Source: an uncultured Eubacteriales bacterium (GTDB lineage: Bacteria > Bacillota > Clostridia > Oscillospirales > Oscillospiraceae). Taken from it: a stretch of 58,270 nt of DNA. Shown here in pieces: positions 25,822 to 33,061 of this stretch. The DNA is taken from contig URGL01000008.1 of assembly GCA_900547405.1 (NCBI GenBank), positions 1 through 58,270 of the forward strand, read 5' to 3'. Each line of letters opens with the position of its first letter. The first letter of the stretch is position 1. Below the pieces are notes generated by a model. That model was not told the DNA's origin and ran no database searches. It was given only the letters and a program-made list of their open reading frames with translations. The position numbers and the translations under genes are program-made.

Positions 25822-25850
25822 TTGCGTTTGCGTCAAAGTTGCGGTAACAT
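25822..25850 (+). promoter_or_regulatory. Weak candidate promoter for pgi
   Basis: TTGCGT (25822-25827), 17-bp spacer, TAACAT (25845-25850). Only moderate matches. If used, the BIME-like repeat at 25880-25973 would be transcribed as part of the pgi leader. Confidence 0.35.
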
Positions 25851-25879
25851 ATAGATGAAAAAACGGTGGGAAGTTCTAC

Positions 25880-25973
25880 TGTCACTGCGCCCCCAGTGCG
25901 TACACTGGTGTGGCGGTCTCCTGAATGACCGGGGGATTGCCACGCCAGTCTGAGGACGGGCTCGCAATGACAG
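25880..25973. repeat. BIME-like inverted repeat, family 1, copy B
   Basis: Begins TGTCACTGCGC, passes through a CCAGTGCGTACACTGG hairpin and TGTGGCGGTCTCC, then a second arm GGGGGATTGCCACGCCAG ending CTCGCAATGACA. It has the same two-arm layout as the pyrF-pyrE copy. Lies upstream of pgi. Confidence 0.8.
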
Positions 25974-26011
25974 CGATTCCCCTGCCGAAATATAGGAAGG
26001 ATGTTTTACAT

Positions 26012-27319
26012 ATGATCAAGGTTGACATCTCCAATGTCTGGGGCCAGATCGCTCTGCCCGATCTTTTGGCTATGGAAAAGGAAGTGGGCGCTGCCCACGC
26101 AAAGCTCATGGACGGCACCGGCGCGGGCAACGATTTCCTGGGCTGGCTGAATCTGCCCACCCGGCAGGCCAGCGACGAGATCCTGCGCATCCAGAGCGCT
26201 GCCCGCCGGATCCGCAACGGCTCCGACGTGTTTGTGGTCATCGGCATCGGCGGCAGCTACCTGGGCCCCCGGGCGGCCATTGAGCTGCTGCAGGGTCCCA
26301 ACCACAACATGGGCAAAGGCAAGGGGGACCCTCAGATCTACTTTGCCGGCAACGGCCTGAGCACCCGCCACTGGAATGAGCTGTGCCGTCTGCTGGAGGG
26401 CAAGGATTTCTCCATTGCCATTATCTCCAAGTCCGGCACCACCACCGAGCCTGCCATTGCCACCAGGGCTCTGCTGGAGATGCTGGATGAGAAGTACGGC
26501 CCCGAGGGTGCCAAGAGCCGTGTCTTTGCCATTACCGACCCCTGCAAGGGCGCTCTGCGGCAGATGGCTACCGAGGAAGGCTGGGAGACCTTTGTTATCC
26601 CCGCCAATGTGGGCGGCCGGTTCTCCGTGCTGACCCCTGTGGGTTTGCTTCCTCTGGCCGTGGCCGGTGTGGACATTATGGAACTGCTGAACGGCGCCAT
26701 GGACGCCAAGGAAGCCTACGATCTGCGGTCCTTTGATAACCCCGTGTGGCTGTATGCCGCCGTCCGGAACCTGCTGTACCGCAACGGCAAGGCCTTGGAG
26801 ATCTTTGAGAGCTTTGAGCCTGGCTTCAAGATGTTCGGCGGCTGGTGGCAGCAGCTCTTCGGCGAGTCCGAGGGCAAGGACGGCAAGGGCATCTTCCCTG
26901 TCACCGCCGAGCTCACCGCCGACCTGCATTCCCTGGGCCAGATGATCCAGCAGGGCCAGCGGAACATCTTCGAGACCATGGTCCGCTTTGCGCCCCCGGA
27001 GAAGAAGATGGTCATCAAGGGCGACGATAAGAATCTGGACGGCCTGAATTACCTGGAGGGCAAGACCCTGGACTTTGTGGACGAGAAGGCTTACCTGGGC
27101 ACTCTGGCTGCCCATGTGGACGGCGGCGTGCCTGTGATCACCATGGACTGTGGGGAGCTGAACGACCGGAAGGTGGGCGAACTGTTCTTCTTCCTGGAGC
27201 TGTGCTGCGGTGTCTCCGCCTATGTTCTGGACGTGAATCCCTTCAATCAGCCCGGTGTGGAGTTCTATAAGCGCAATATGTTCCAGCTGCTGGGCAAGCC
27301 CGGCTACGAGAAGCAGTAA
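26012..27319 (+). CDS. pgi: Glucose-6-phosphate isomerase
   Basis: A 435-residue enzyme interconverting glucose-6-phosphate and fructose-6-phosphate, the short Firmicute form. VVIGIGGSYLGPRAAIE (sugar-phosphate loop), ISKSGTTTEPAIATR, and GGRFSVLTPVGLLPLAVAG are diagnostic; the basic and acidic catalytic residues lie in QQLFGESEGKDGKGIFP and the C-terminal NPFNQPGVE. The start at 26012 is chosen from the usual N-terminus and the weak AGGAAGG upstream; the longer frame would read through the repeat. Confidence 0.97.
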   Translation: MIKVDISNVWGQIALPDLLAMEKEVGAAHAKLMDGTGAGNDFLGWLNLPTRQASDEILRIQSAARRIRNGSDVFVVIGIGGSYLGPRAAIELLQGPNHNMGKGKGDPQIYFAGNGLSTRHWNELCRLLEGKDFSIAIISKSGTTTEPAIATRALLEMLDEKYGPEGAKSRVFAITDPCKGALRQMATEEGWETFVIPANVGGRFSVLTPVGLLPLAVAGVDIMELLNGAMDAKEAYDLRSFDNPVWLYAAVRNLLYRNGKALEIFESFEPGFKMFGGWWQQLFGESEGKDGKGIFPVTAELTADLHSLGQMIQQGQRNIFETMVRFAPPEKKMVIKGDDKNLDGLNYLEGKTLDFVDEKAYLGTLAAHVDGGVPVITMDCGELNDRKVGELFFFLELCCGVSAYVLDVNPFNQPGVEFYKRNMFQLLGKPGYEKQ

Positions 27320-27336
27320 AAAAGGAAAATTCCCTA

Positions 27337-27365
27337 TTGCAAAAACAGGGGATTGCTGGTAGAAT
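27337..27365 (+). promoter_or_regulatory. Promoter of the small P-loop gene
   Basis: TTGCAA (27337-27342), 17-bp spacer, TAGAAT (27360-27365). A short ATACCAA/TTTTGGTAT hairpin at 27367-27391 lies between it and the ribosome binding site. Confidence 0.5.
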
Positions 27366-27411
27366 GATACCAAGCCAAATCCATTTTGGTATAGCAAAGG
27401 AGGAAATTCCT

Positions 27412-27819
27412 ATGATTCATGTTATTATGGGCCTGAAGGGCTCCGGAAAGACCAAAAAGCTGATCGAGGCCATCAACGCGGCGGTGAACGATGCCCACGG
27501 CGACGTAGTCTGCATCGAGTACGGCAAGAAGCTGACCTACGATGTTACTTACAAGGTCCGTCTGGTAGACTCTCAGGAGTATGGCATCAGCTCTCCCGAG
27601 ATGCTGAAGGGCTTCCTGAGCGGCCTGCATGCGGGCAACTTTGATATTACCAACGTGTTCATCGACAACCTGTACAAGACCATCGGTCAGGACCAGGCTG
27701 CCAATGAGGCCTTTGTGGATTGGGTGGCGAAGTTCGCCAAGGAGAACAACATGGAGATCACCATGACCATCTCTGCCGATCCCGAGACCGCTTCCGAAGG
27801 AATGAAGAAGTACCTGTAA
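27412..27819 (+). CDS. Small P-loop protein of unknown function
   Basis: A 135-residue protein beginning MIHVIMGLKGSGKTKK, a clear Walker A (GLKGSGKT, residues 7-14). The rest (IDNLYKTIGQDQ with a Walker B-like FIDNL near residue 82; MEITMTISADP near the end) suggests a compact nucleotide-binding fold. It is too short for a full AAA or kinase domain with lid and has no membrane segment. I know similar small proteins occur in clostridia, but no function is established to my knowledge. AAAGGAGG sits 8-9 nt before the ATG; its own promoter and terminator make it monocistronic. Confidence 0.8.
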   Translation: MIHVIMGLKGSGKTKKLIEAINAAVNDAHGDVVCIEYGKKLTYDVTYKVRLVDSQEYGISSPEMLKGFLSGLHAGNFDITNVFIDNLYKTIGQDQAANEAFVDWVAKFAKENNMEITMTISADPETASEGMKKYL

Positions 27820-27836
27820 GGACTTGGTTTCCAAGG

Positions 27837-27870
27837 AGGACCGCTGCGTATATGCAGCGGTCCTTTTGTG
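27837..27870 (+). terminator. Intrinsic terminator after the P-loop gene
   Basis: A 10-bp perfect stem, GGACCGCTGC / GCAGCGGTCC (27838-27847 and 27854-27863), with a 6-nt loop, followed by TTTTGTGTG. Confidence 0.85.
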
Positions 27871-27900
27871 TGGGTAAGTAGAGAAAAAAGGAGAACAAGA

Positions 27901-29271
27901 ATGGAACCCATGAAAGACAACAAAATGGGCACGATGCCGGTGGGAAAATTGCTGGTGAACATGGCGCTGCCCATGATCATTTCCATGCTGGTCCAGGCCC
28001 TGTACAATACGGTAGACAGCATCTATGTGTCCCAGGTTTCCGAGAGCGCGGTGACGGCTCTGGGGCTGGCCTTTCCCGTGCAGAATTTGCAGATCGGATT
28101 CGGGGTGGGCATTGGCGTAGGCGTGAACGCCCTGCTGTCCCAGAGCCTGGGCCGGAAGGACCAGGAGAGTGCCAACTGGGCCGCGGGCAACGGCGTATTC
28201 CTGACGCTGATCGCCACGGCGCTGTTTATGCTCTTCGGCATTTTTGGTGTCCGGCCTTACTACGAGATGCAGTCCTCCGTAGCCGAGACTGTGGAGGGCG
28301 GCATTGCCTATACCAGCATCTGCTGCATCTTCACAGCCGGTGTGTTCGTCCAGATCCTCTGCGAGCGGCTGCTTCAGGCCACGGGCCGGGCCTTCCAGAC
28401 TATGATCCTCCAGGGTACCGGTGCCATCATCAACATCATTCTGGACCCGGTGTTTATCCACGGCTGGTGGGGCGTGCCCAAGATGGGCATTGCCGGCGCG
28501 GCGGTGGCCACCGTGCTGGGCCAGACCGTAGGCGCGGTGCTGGGCATCTATATGAATCTGCGGCACAACCCGGAGATCCATCTGCACGTCCGGTATATGC
28601 GTCCCCGCTGGCAGACCATCCGGCCGGTGCTGGAGGTGGGCATACCCTCCGTCATTATGAACGGCATCGGCTCCGTGATGAACTTCGGCATCAACCAGAT
28701 CCTCCAGGGCTTCCACGAGACTGCCACCGGTGTCTTTGGCATCTACTTCAAGCTCCAGAGCCTGTTCTGTATGCCGCTGTTCGGCATCAATAACGCCACC
28801 ATCTCCATTATGGCCTATAATTACGGTGCCCGGAAGCCCAAGCGCATTACAGGCACCCTGAAGCTGGCCACGGCCGTAGGCGTTGTGATCATGGTTCTGG
28901 GGATGCTGGCATTTCTCTGCATCCCCCAGGTGCTGCTGAGCCTCTTCAATCCCACAGAGGCATTCCTCTCCATCGGTACCCGGGCGCTGCGGATCCTGGG
29001 CCTGCCCTTCCCCCTGGCCGCCATCTGCATCTGCCTGTCCGCCTCCTTCCAGGCTCTGGGCAAGGGCAGCTACTCCACCATTGTCTCCCTGAGCCGTCAG
29101 CTGCTGGTGCTGCTGCCCGTGGCCTATCTGCTGAGCCTTACCGGCAATGTGGACAATGTCTGGTGGGCCTTCCCGATTGCGGAGTTGGCCTCCCTGACGG
29201 CGACCTGCCTGCTCTTCGGCAAGCTCTACCGGACCCGCATCAAACCTCTGATGGGGGAAGGAAACGTATAA
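27901..29271 (+). CDS. MATE family efflux transporter
   Basis: A 456-residue multidrug and toxin extrusion-type exporter with twelve hydrophobic segments in two six-helix halves. Typical elements are GKLLVNMALPMIISMLVQALYN at the start and VDSIYVSQVSESAVTALGLAFP. The ATG at 27901 has AAAAGGAG 7 nt upstream; an earlier in-frame start at 27868 lacks one. Exports cationic compounds using an ion gradient in known members; the substrate here is unknown. Confidence 0.93.
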   Translation: MEPMKDNKMGTMPVGKLLVNMALPMIISMLVQALYNTVDSIYVSQVSESAVTALGLAFPVQNLQIGFGVGIGVGVNALLSQSLGRKDQESANWAAGNGVFLTLIATALFMLFGIFGVRPYYEMQSSVAETVEGGIAYTSICCIFTAGVFVQILCERLLQATGRAFQTMILQGTGAIINIILDPVFIHGWWGVPKMGIAGAAVATVLGQTVGAVLGIYMNLRHNPEIHLHVRYMRPRWQTIRPVLEVGIPSVIMNGIGSVMNFGINQILQGFHETATGVFGIYFKLQSLFCMPLFGINNATISIMAYNYGARKPKRITGTLKLATAVGVVIMVLGMLAFLCIPQVLLSLFNPTEAFLSIGTRALRILGLPFPLAAICICLSASFQALGKGSYSTIVSLSRQLLVLLPVAYLLSLTGNVDNVWWAFPIAELASLTATCLLFGKLYRTRIKPLMGEGNV

Positions 29272-29319
29272 TTTCCCCCGTTTCCGCACAAACTGCCTCC
29301 AAAGAAGGGAGGCGCAGCC

Positions 29320-29421
29320 ATGCGGAAGGAAGAGGAATCAAAGCCCATCCCCTGGGAAGCGGCAGACCCCAAGCCCCCGGTGATCCAGTCGGGACACCTG
29401 GAGGGGCTGAGCAAGAACTAG
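29320..29421 (+). CDS. Possible 33-residue small protein
   Basis: A short frame (MRKEEESKPIPWE at its start, GHLEGLSKN at its end) behind AAGGGAGG, 7 nt before the ATG, 48 nt after the MATE stop and just before a strong hairpin at 29433-29460. It is hydrophilic and proline-rich with no membrane segment. The good ribosome binding site and position argue for translation. I do not recognise the protein, and it could be chance. Confidence 0.4.
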   Translation: MRKEEESKPIPWEAADPKPPVIQSGHLEGLSKN

Positions 29422-29432
29422 CGAGCAAAAGC

Positions 29433-29460
29433 ACCCCCCGCCGAAAAATCGGCGGGGGGT
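29433..29460. terminator. Bidirectional terminator
   Basis: A 12-bp perfect stem, ACCCCCCGCCGA / TCGGCGGGGGGT, with an AAAA loop. TTTT follows it on the minus strand, so it best serves the secreted-protein gene ending at 29488; it may also stop the MATE transcript. Confidence 0.75.
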
Positions 29461-29487
29461 GTTGACGTTCGTGGGAATATTGGGACC

Positions 29488-30384
29488 TTATTTTATATCA
29501 AAAGAAACCCAATACCTCTGGTTATCGTGAAATTTCTCCTGTAACGGGTGCAGCTGACTTTTCTCGTAATCGTCCTGAATATGCAGGTCCATTCGGTATG
29601 TTCCTTTTGGCAAGGTCCCGTAAAGGTCCTCCCAGCGGATGGTGAAGGAATCGGAGCCATTCATAGGAAGGGAAACTGGGGAAAGAAAGTCCTTTACATC
29701 GGTGATTGTTTTCTTTGTTTCCAGCTCCGCGTAATTTTCATCGAAGATATGGTAACCTTCCAGCACCAGCTTTCCCGCTTGCTGACCACCCTTCTGGGTA
29801 CAGGTGAGGGTGACAGAATGCGCGTCCGCCTGGCTGACCTCAAAGGTCAGCCCCCAGTTTTCCTGATCCAGGTCCTCGTAAGAGAAGGTCAGATTGGAGC
29901 TCTTGGCGGCAAAAACAAGCTCATTGACCAGGTGCTGCTTTCCATCCGGGGTTTCGTAAAGATCATAGGCAGCGTACAGCTTGTAACCCGGATAGACATA
30001 AATGAAGTGGGTCAATCCGTGGATGGAATTTTTATGCTCTGTGCAGAAGCCGTTTCTCGCGTCCAACCGGGCGTAGGCGAAGATCTCCTCTGCGGAAATG
30101 TCCCCGTCCTGAATCCCTGTTTCCAGGGACTTTTTTCCCTGGGATGTTTCGATGCAAACGTCTGTCAGGCCAACATAGGTCAAGGAAGCCTTGTTTCCTG
30201 GGTCCAACTCCTCCAAAGGGACCTGAACGGAGGGAGCACTCTTGTCCTGGGTTGCGGTAACGGTCAGGCGCTTGACGGGGGCAGGCTTTTCTGAGGAGTC
30301 GGCTCTGGCCTGGGGGGAGAGAAGGATGAGGGTGAGGAGGAGCAGAAGGGCAGAAATTCGGTGGAAGAAAGAACGGTGTTTCAT
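29488..30384 (-). CDS. Secreted protein with bacterial Ig-like C-terminal domain
   Basis: A 298-residue exported protein. The first ~28 residues are a signal peptide (KHRSFFHRI, then a leucine-rich core and a QARADS cleavage region). About residues 160-298 (LTFSYEDLDQENWGLTFEVS, then IRWEDLYGTLPKGTYRM) look like the Ig-like domain found in clostridial surface or lipoproteins. There is no lipobox, sortase motif or enzyme motif. Function unknown; a binding or envelope role is likely. Confidence 0.7.
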   Translation of the reverse strand: MKHRSFFHRISALLLLLTLILLSPQARADSSEKPAPVKRLTVTATQDKSAPSVQVPLEELDPGNKASLTYVGLTDVCIETSQGKKSLETGIQDGDISAEEIFAYARLDARNGFCTEHKNSIHGLTHFIYVYPGYKLYAAYDLYETPDGKQHLVNELVFAAKSSNLTFSYEDLDQENWGLTFEVSQADAHSVTLTCTQKGGQQAGKLVLEGYHIFDENYAELETKKTITDVKDFLSPVSLPMNGSDSFTIRWEDLYGTLPKGTYRMDLHIQDDYEKSQLHPLQEKFHDNQRYWVSFDIK

Positions 30385-30485
30385 GGGGTGGCTCCTTTCA
30401 ACGGGGACTTCTTATGCTACATTTAGGGGCTATATTTATACTACTTTAAAACTAGGGAAATTGCAAGAGAATTGTTGCGGAAGTG

Positions 30486-30509
30486 GGGCTGTCTCGTGGG
30501 AGACAGCCC
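30486..30509. repeat. GGGCTGTCTC hairpin
   Basis: GGGCTGTCTC-GTGG-GAGACAGCCC, a perfect 10-bp stem just after the stop of the minus-strand gene at 30515. A related GCTGTCT/AGACAGC hairpin is at 31139-31159 on the other side of that gene. No T-run. Confidence 0.5.
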
Positions 30510-30514
30510 AATGT

Positions 30515-31003
30515 TTATGCTTGTAATTGTTCTGCCTGGGGAATGGGTGTCCCACGATGATTTACATAACATGAACAGAGACGCTCAAAGATGCTTTCAT
30601 CACAGTCACTCCAAAATGACCTGGTTTTATCCAAGTTGTCGAGTTGGGCGATGGATATGGAGTTGTCCCAACCAACGATGACAGAGTAGGTGGTTTGCCC
30701 ATCAAAGACTCGAATGTCGAAGGCAGGTGAGGGCATTTGATTCGATTTTGAATGTTTGGACACACGGGTCGTTGACAATTGGCTTCGAAATTCCTCGTCA
30801 GAAATCGGCACCTTGTGGATTTCCCTGTTGACCTGACCCTCCCACACGAGTGTTGCGGAGTATTTGCCGGTTGCGATTGCGGGGCATATGTCATAGAGCA
30901 GGAATTTCGTTTCTCTGCTGTGATAAAGAACCAATGCAATAACGCATAAAAGCAAAGCTGCGAGATACTGCTTTCTATACCTAAGTGCGGCTAGTTTTTT
31001 CAT
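30515..31003 (-). CDS. Hypothetical membrane-anchored protein
   Basis: A 162-residue protein with a basic start (MKKLAALRYRKQ), one hydrophobic helix (YLAALLLCVIALVLY, about 13-27) and a soluble extracytoplasmic part with several cysteines. No domain recognised. The gene and the DNA around it are more AT-rich than the neighbours, and hairpin copies flank it, which fits an acquired gene. The AAGGAGCA before the ATG is a reasonable ribosome binding site. Confidence 0.6.
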   Translation of the reverse strand: MKKLAALRYRKQYLAALLLCVIALVLYHSRETKFLLYDICPAIATGKYSATLVWEGQVNREIHKVPISDEEFRSQLSTTRVSKHSKSNQMPSPAFDIRVFDGQTTYSVIVGWDNSISIAQLDNLDKTRSFWSDCDESIFERLCSCYVNHRGTPIPQAEQLQA

Positions 31004-31138
31004 GGATATGCTCCTTCCTTATATTTTGACGTCTCCTTACAAACCCGGTTGACAAAAGCGCCGAACCGAGGGGCCGACAGCACCACAGATAGCGTAGCAC
31101 AAAATGATGGGTTTTGCAAGAAAGACGTAGAAAATGCT

Positions 31139-31185
31139 GCTGTCTTACGGAGAGACAGCCCCGAAAAACGCGCAATGACAGCGTT
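31139..31185. repeat. GCTGTCT hairpin and family 1 repeat remnant
   Basis: GCTGTCT/AGACAGC hairpin at 31139-31159, followed by CGCAATGACAGCG (31171-31183), which matches the outer end of the family 1 repeats. It looks like a decayed copy. Confidence 0.4.
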
Positions 31186-31206
31186 TCTTAACAGCTTCTT
31201 TTTTTG

Positions 31207-31236
31207 TTGACAAAATAGGAACGTATGTTCTATAAT
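31207..31236 (+). promoter_or_regulatory. SOS promoter with LexA box
   Basis: Perfect TTGACA (31207-31212) and TATAAT (31231-31236) with an 18-bp spacer. The spacer ends in GAAC-GTAT-GTTC (31219-31230), the Gram-positive LexA (DinR) box consensus GAAC-N4-GTTC. LexA bound there would block the promoter until DNA damage. Confidence 0.9.
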
Positions 31237-31256
31237 AGAGGAAAAGGAGGCGCGGA

Positions 31257-32738
31257 ATGGAAAGATACTATATTGCCATTGACCTAAAATCCTTCTACGC
31301 CTCTGTGGAGTGCGTGGAGCGAAAGCTGGATCCCATGACCACAAATCTGGTGGTGGCGGATGAGAGCCGGACGGAGAAAACCATCTGCCTGGCGGTGTCG
31401 CCGTCCTTGAAGGCCTACGGCATTCCGGGGCGGGCCCGGCTTTTTGAAGTGGTTCAGCGGGTAGGGGAGGTCAACGCCTTGCGAAGGTCCCGGGCTCCGG
31501 GGCGGGAGCTGGTGGGCAGCGCCTGGGACAGCGAGGAGCTGCTGCGGCATCCGGAGAAGAAGCTGGACTATATCGTGGCCAAGCCCAGGATGCGCTATTA
31601 TATGGACTACAGTGCCCGCATCTACAAAATTTACCTGAAATACGTGGCACCGGAGGACATCCATGTATATTCCATCGATGAGGTATTCATTGACGCCACC
31701 GCCTATCTGAAATTATACAAGCTGGATGCCCGTTCCTTTGCCAAGAAGCTGGTGCTGGAGGTGCTTGCGCATACGGGCATCACAGCCACGGCAGGGGTGG
31801 GGACCAATCTGTACCTGTGTAAGATCGCCATGGACATGATGGCAAAGCGGGTCAGCGCCGACAAAGACGGGGTCCGCATTGCCTGCCTGGATGAAGGATC
31901 CTACCGGGAGCAGCTGTGGGACCATCGGCCACTGACGGATTTCTGGCGGGTCGGTCCGGGCATCGCCAGGAAATTGGAGCGCCGGGGCATCTATACCATG
32001 GGGGACATTGCGCTCCAGTCTCTGCTTCCGGGGCCCTTTGGAGAACAGAGCCTCTATGATCTTTTTGGAGTCAACGCGGAATACCTCATCGACCATGCCT
32101 GGGGCTATGAGCCCTGCACCATTGCCCAGATCAAGGCCTATCGGCCCCGGACCCGGTCTGTCAGCTCCGGGCAGGTGCTGTCCTGCCCCTATGGCTGGGA
32201 GAAAGCCAGACTGGTGGTCAAGGAAATGGCGGATCAGCTGGCCATGGACCTGGTGGCCCGGAAGCAGGTGACCCAGAAGCTGACCCTGACCCTGGGCTAT
32301 GACCGGGAGAGCCTGAAGGACCCCGCTGTCTGCTATACCGGCCCCAGGGTGACGGACCGATATGGCCGCCAGGTGCCAAAAAGTGCCCACGGCACCGTGA
32401 CGCTGCCGGAGAAAACCGCCTCCGCAAAAATCATTACCCAGGCCTATACCGGGCTTTTCGACCAGATCGCCGATAAGCGCCTTTTGCAGCGCCGCCTGAC
32501 CCTGGGGGCGGACCTGTATGACAGGGAAGCAGCCCAGGAGGAAGAACCGCAGCTGACCCTCTTTGCTGCCCCGGAGGAGGACCGCCGCCAGGAACTGGCC
32601 CGGGAGCAGGCAAAGCTGGAGGCTATGCTGAAAATCAAGGAGCGGTTTGGAAAGAACGCCATCTTCCGGGGCATGAATCTGGAGGAGGGGGCCACCGCCC
32701 GAGAGCGAAACGGAAGGATCGGCGGGCATCAGGAATGA
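31257..32738 (+). CDS. Y-family DNA polymerase, UmuC/UvrX type
   Basis: A 493-residue translesion polymerase. The palm begins YYIAIDLKSFYASVECVER with catalytic Asp9, and the second catalytic pair is in VYSIDEVFID (Asp141-Glu142). Thumb, finger and little-finger regions follow. The K-rather-than-M at DLKSFYAS and the inserted residues fit the UvrX/YqjW branch rather than DinB. The C-terminal ~70 residues are a charged tail that may carry a clamp-binding motif (QLTLFA near 440). AAAAGGAGG precedes the ATG. A LexA box makes it SOS-induced; no umuD-like gene is adjacent. Confidence 0.93.
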   Translation: MERYYIAIDLKSFYASVECVERKLDPMTTNLVVADESRTEKTICLAVSPSLKAYGIPGRARLFEVVQRVGEVNALRRSRAPGRELVGSAWDSEELLRHPEKKLDYIVAKPRMRYYMDYSARIYKIYLKYVAPEDIHVYSIDEVFIDATAYLKLYKLDARSFAKKLVLEVLAHTGITATAGVGTNLYLCKIAMDMMAKRVSADKDGVRIACLDEGSYREQLWDHRPLTDFWRVGPGIARKLERRGIYTMGDIALQSLLPGPFGEQSLYDLFGVNAEYLIDHAWGYEPCTIAQIKAYRPRTRSVSSGQVLSCPYGWEKARLVVKEMADQLAMDLVARKQVTQKLTLTLGYDRESLKDPAVCYTGPRVTDRYGRQVPKSAHGTVTLPEKTASAKIITQAYTGLFDQIADKRLLQRRLTLGADLYDREAAQEEEPQLTLFAAPEEDRRQELAREQAKLEAMLKIKERFGKNAIFRGMNLEEGATARERNGRIGGHQE

Positions 32739-32790
32739 AAAGAAAAAGCCGGCGGGCCGCATTTCCGCGGAGCGCCGGAAGAGGACAGAA

Positions 32791-32818
32791 AAAAGGCACC
32801 CCAACCGGAGTGCCTTTT
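32791..32818. terminator. Terminator shared by the polymerase and tRNA-Gly genes
   Basis: AAAAGGCAC and GTGCCTTTT with an inner CC/GG pair and AACC loop. The T-run on each strand lets it stop the polymerase gene on the plus strand and tRNA-Gly on the minus strand. Confidence 0.8.
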
Positions 32819-32823
32819 ACTTA

Positions 32824-32897
32824 TGGAGCAGGGTACGGGAATCGAACCCGCCTCTGTGGCTTGGGAAGCGACCATTCTACCGATGAACTAACCCTGC
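32824..32897 (-). tRNA. tRNA-Gly (anticodon CCC)
   Basis: A 74-nt tRNA on the minus strand with encoded CCA. Acceptor GCAGGGT/ACCCTGC, D-stem GTTC/GAAT, anticodon loop TTCCCAA, T-loop TTCGAAT. The anticodon CCC reads GGG. The anticodon stem GTCGC/GCCAC has one C-C mismatch at the 29-41 position; everything else pairs (with a G-T at the end of the T-stem). Otherwise a normal glycine tRNA. Confidence 0.93.
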
Positions 32898-32908
32898 GTG
32901 GTAAGGGT

Positions 32909-32937
32909 ATTATAGCAGATTGTCCGGGAAATTTCAA
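32909..32937 (-). promoter_or_regulatory. tRNA-Gly promoter
   Basis: On the minus strand TTGAAA (32937-32932), 17-bp spacer and TATAAT (32914-32909) with an extended TGC. The tRNA starts 12 nt further on. Confidence 0.8.
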
Positions 32938-32965
32938 TACCCAATTTGCGGAGTTGTTTCGACAG

Positions 32966-32981
32966 CTTCCCACAGGGGAAG
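32966..32981 (+). repeat. Short CTTCCC/GGGAAG hairpin with T-run
   Basis: CTTCCC-ACA-GGGGAAG followed by TATTTTTT. A half-unit of the family 2 repeats that could act as a terminator on the plus strand, although no plus-strand gene directly precedes it. Confidence 0.4.
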
Positions 32982-32996
32982 GTATTTTTTATGCTC

Positions 32997-33025
32997 TTTA
33001 CGAACTCCACAGAATATGATATGAT
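32997..33025 (+). promoter_or_regulatory. Promoter of the GH25 lipoprotein gene
   Basis: TTTACG (32997-33002), 17-bp spacer, TATGAT (33020-33025). Position fits a leader of about 30 nt. Confidence 0.55.
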
Positions 33026-33061
33026 AGGCCTACCCTATAACAAAGAAAAGGAACAAAGCCT

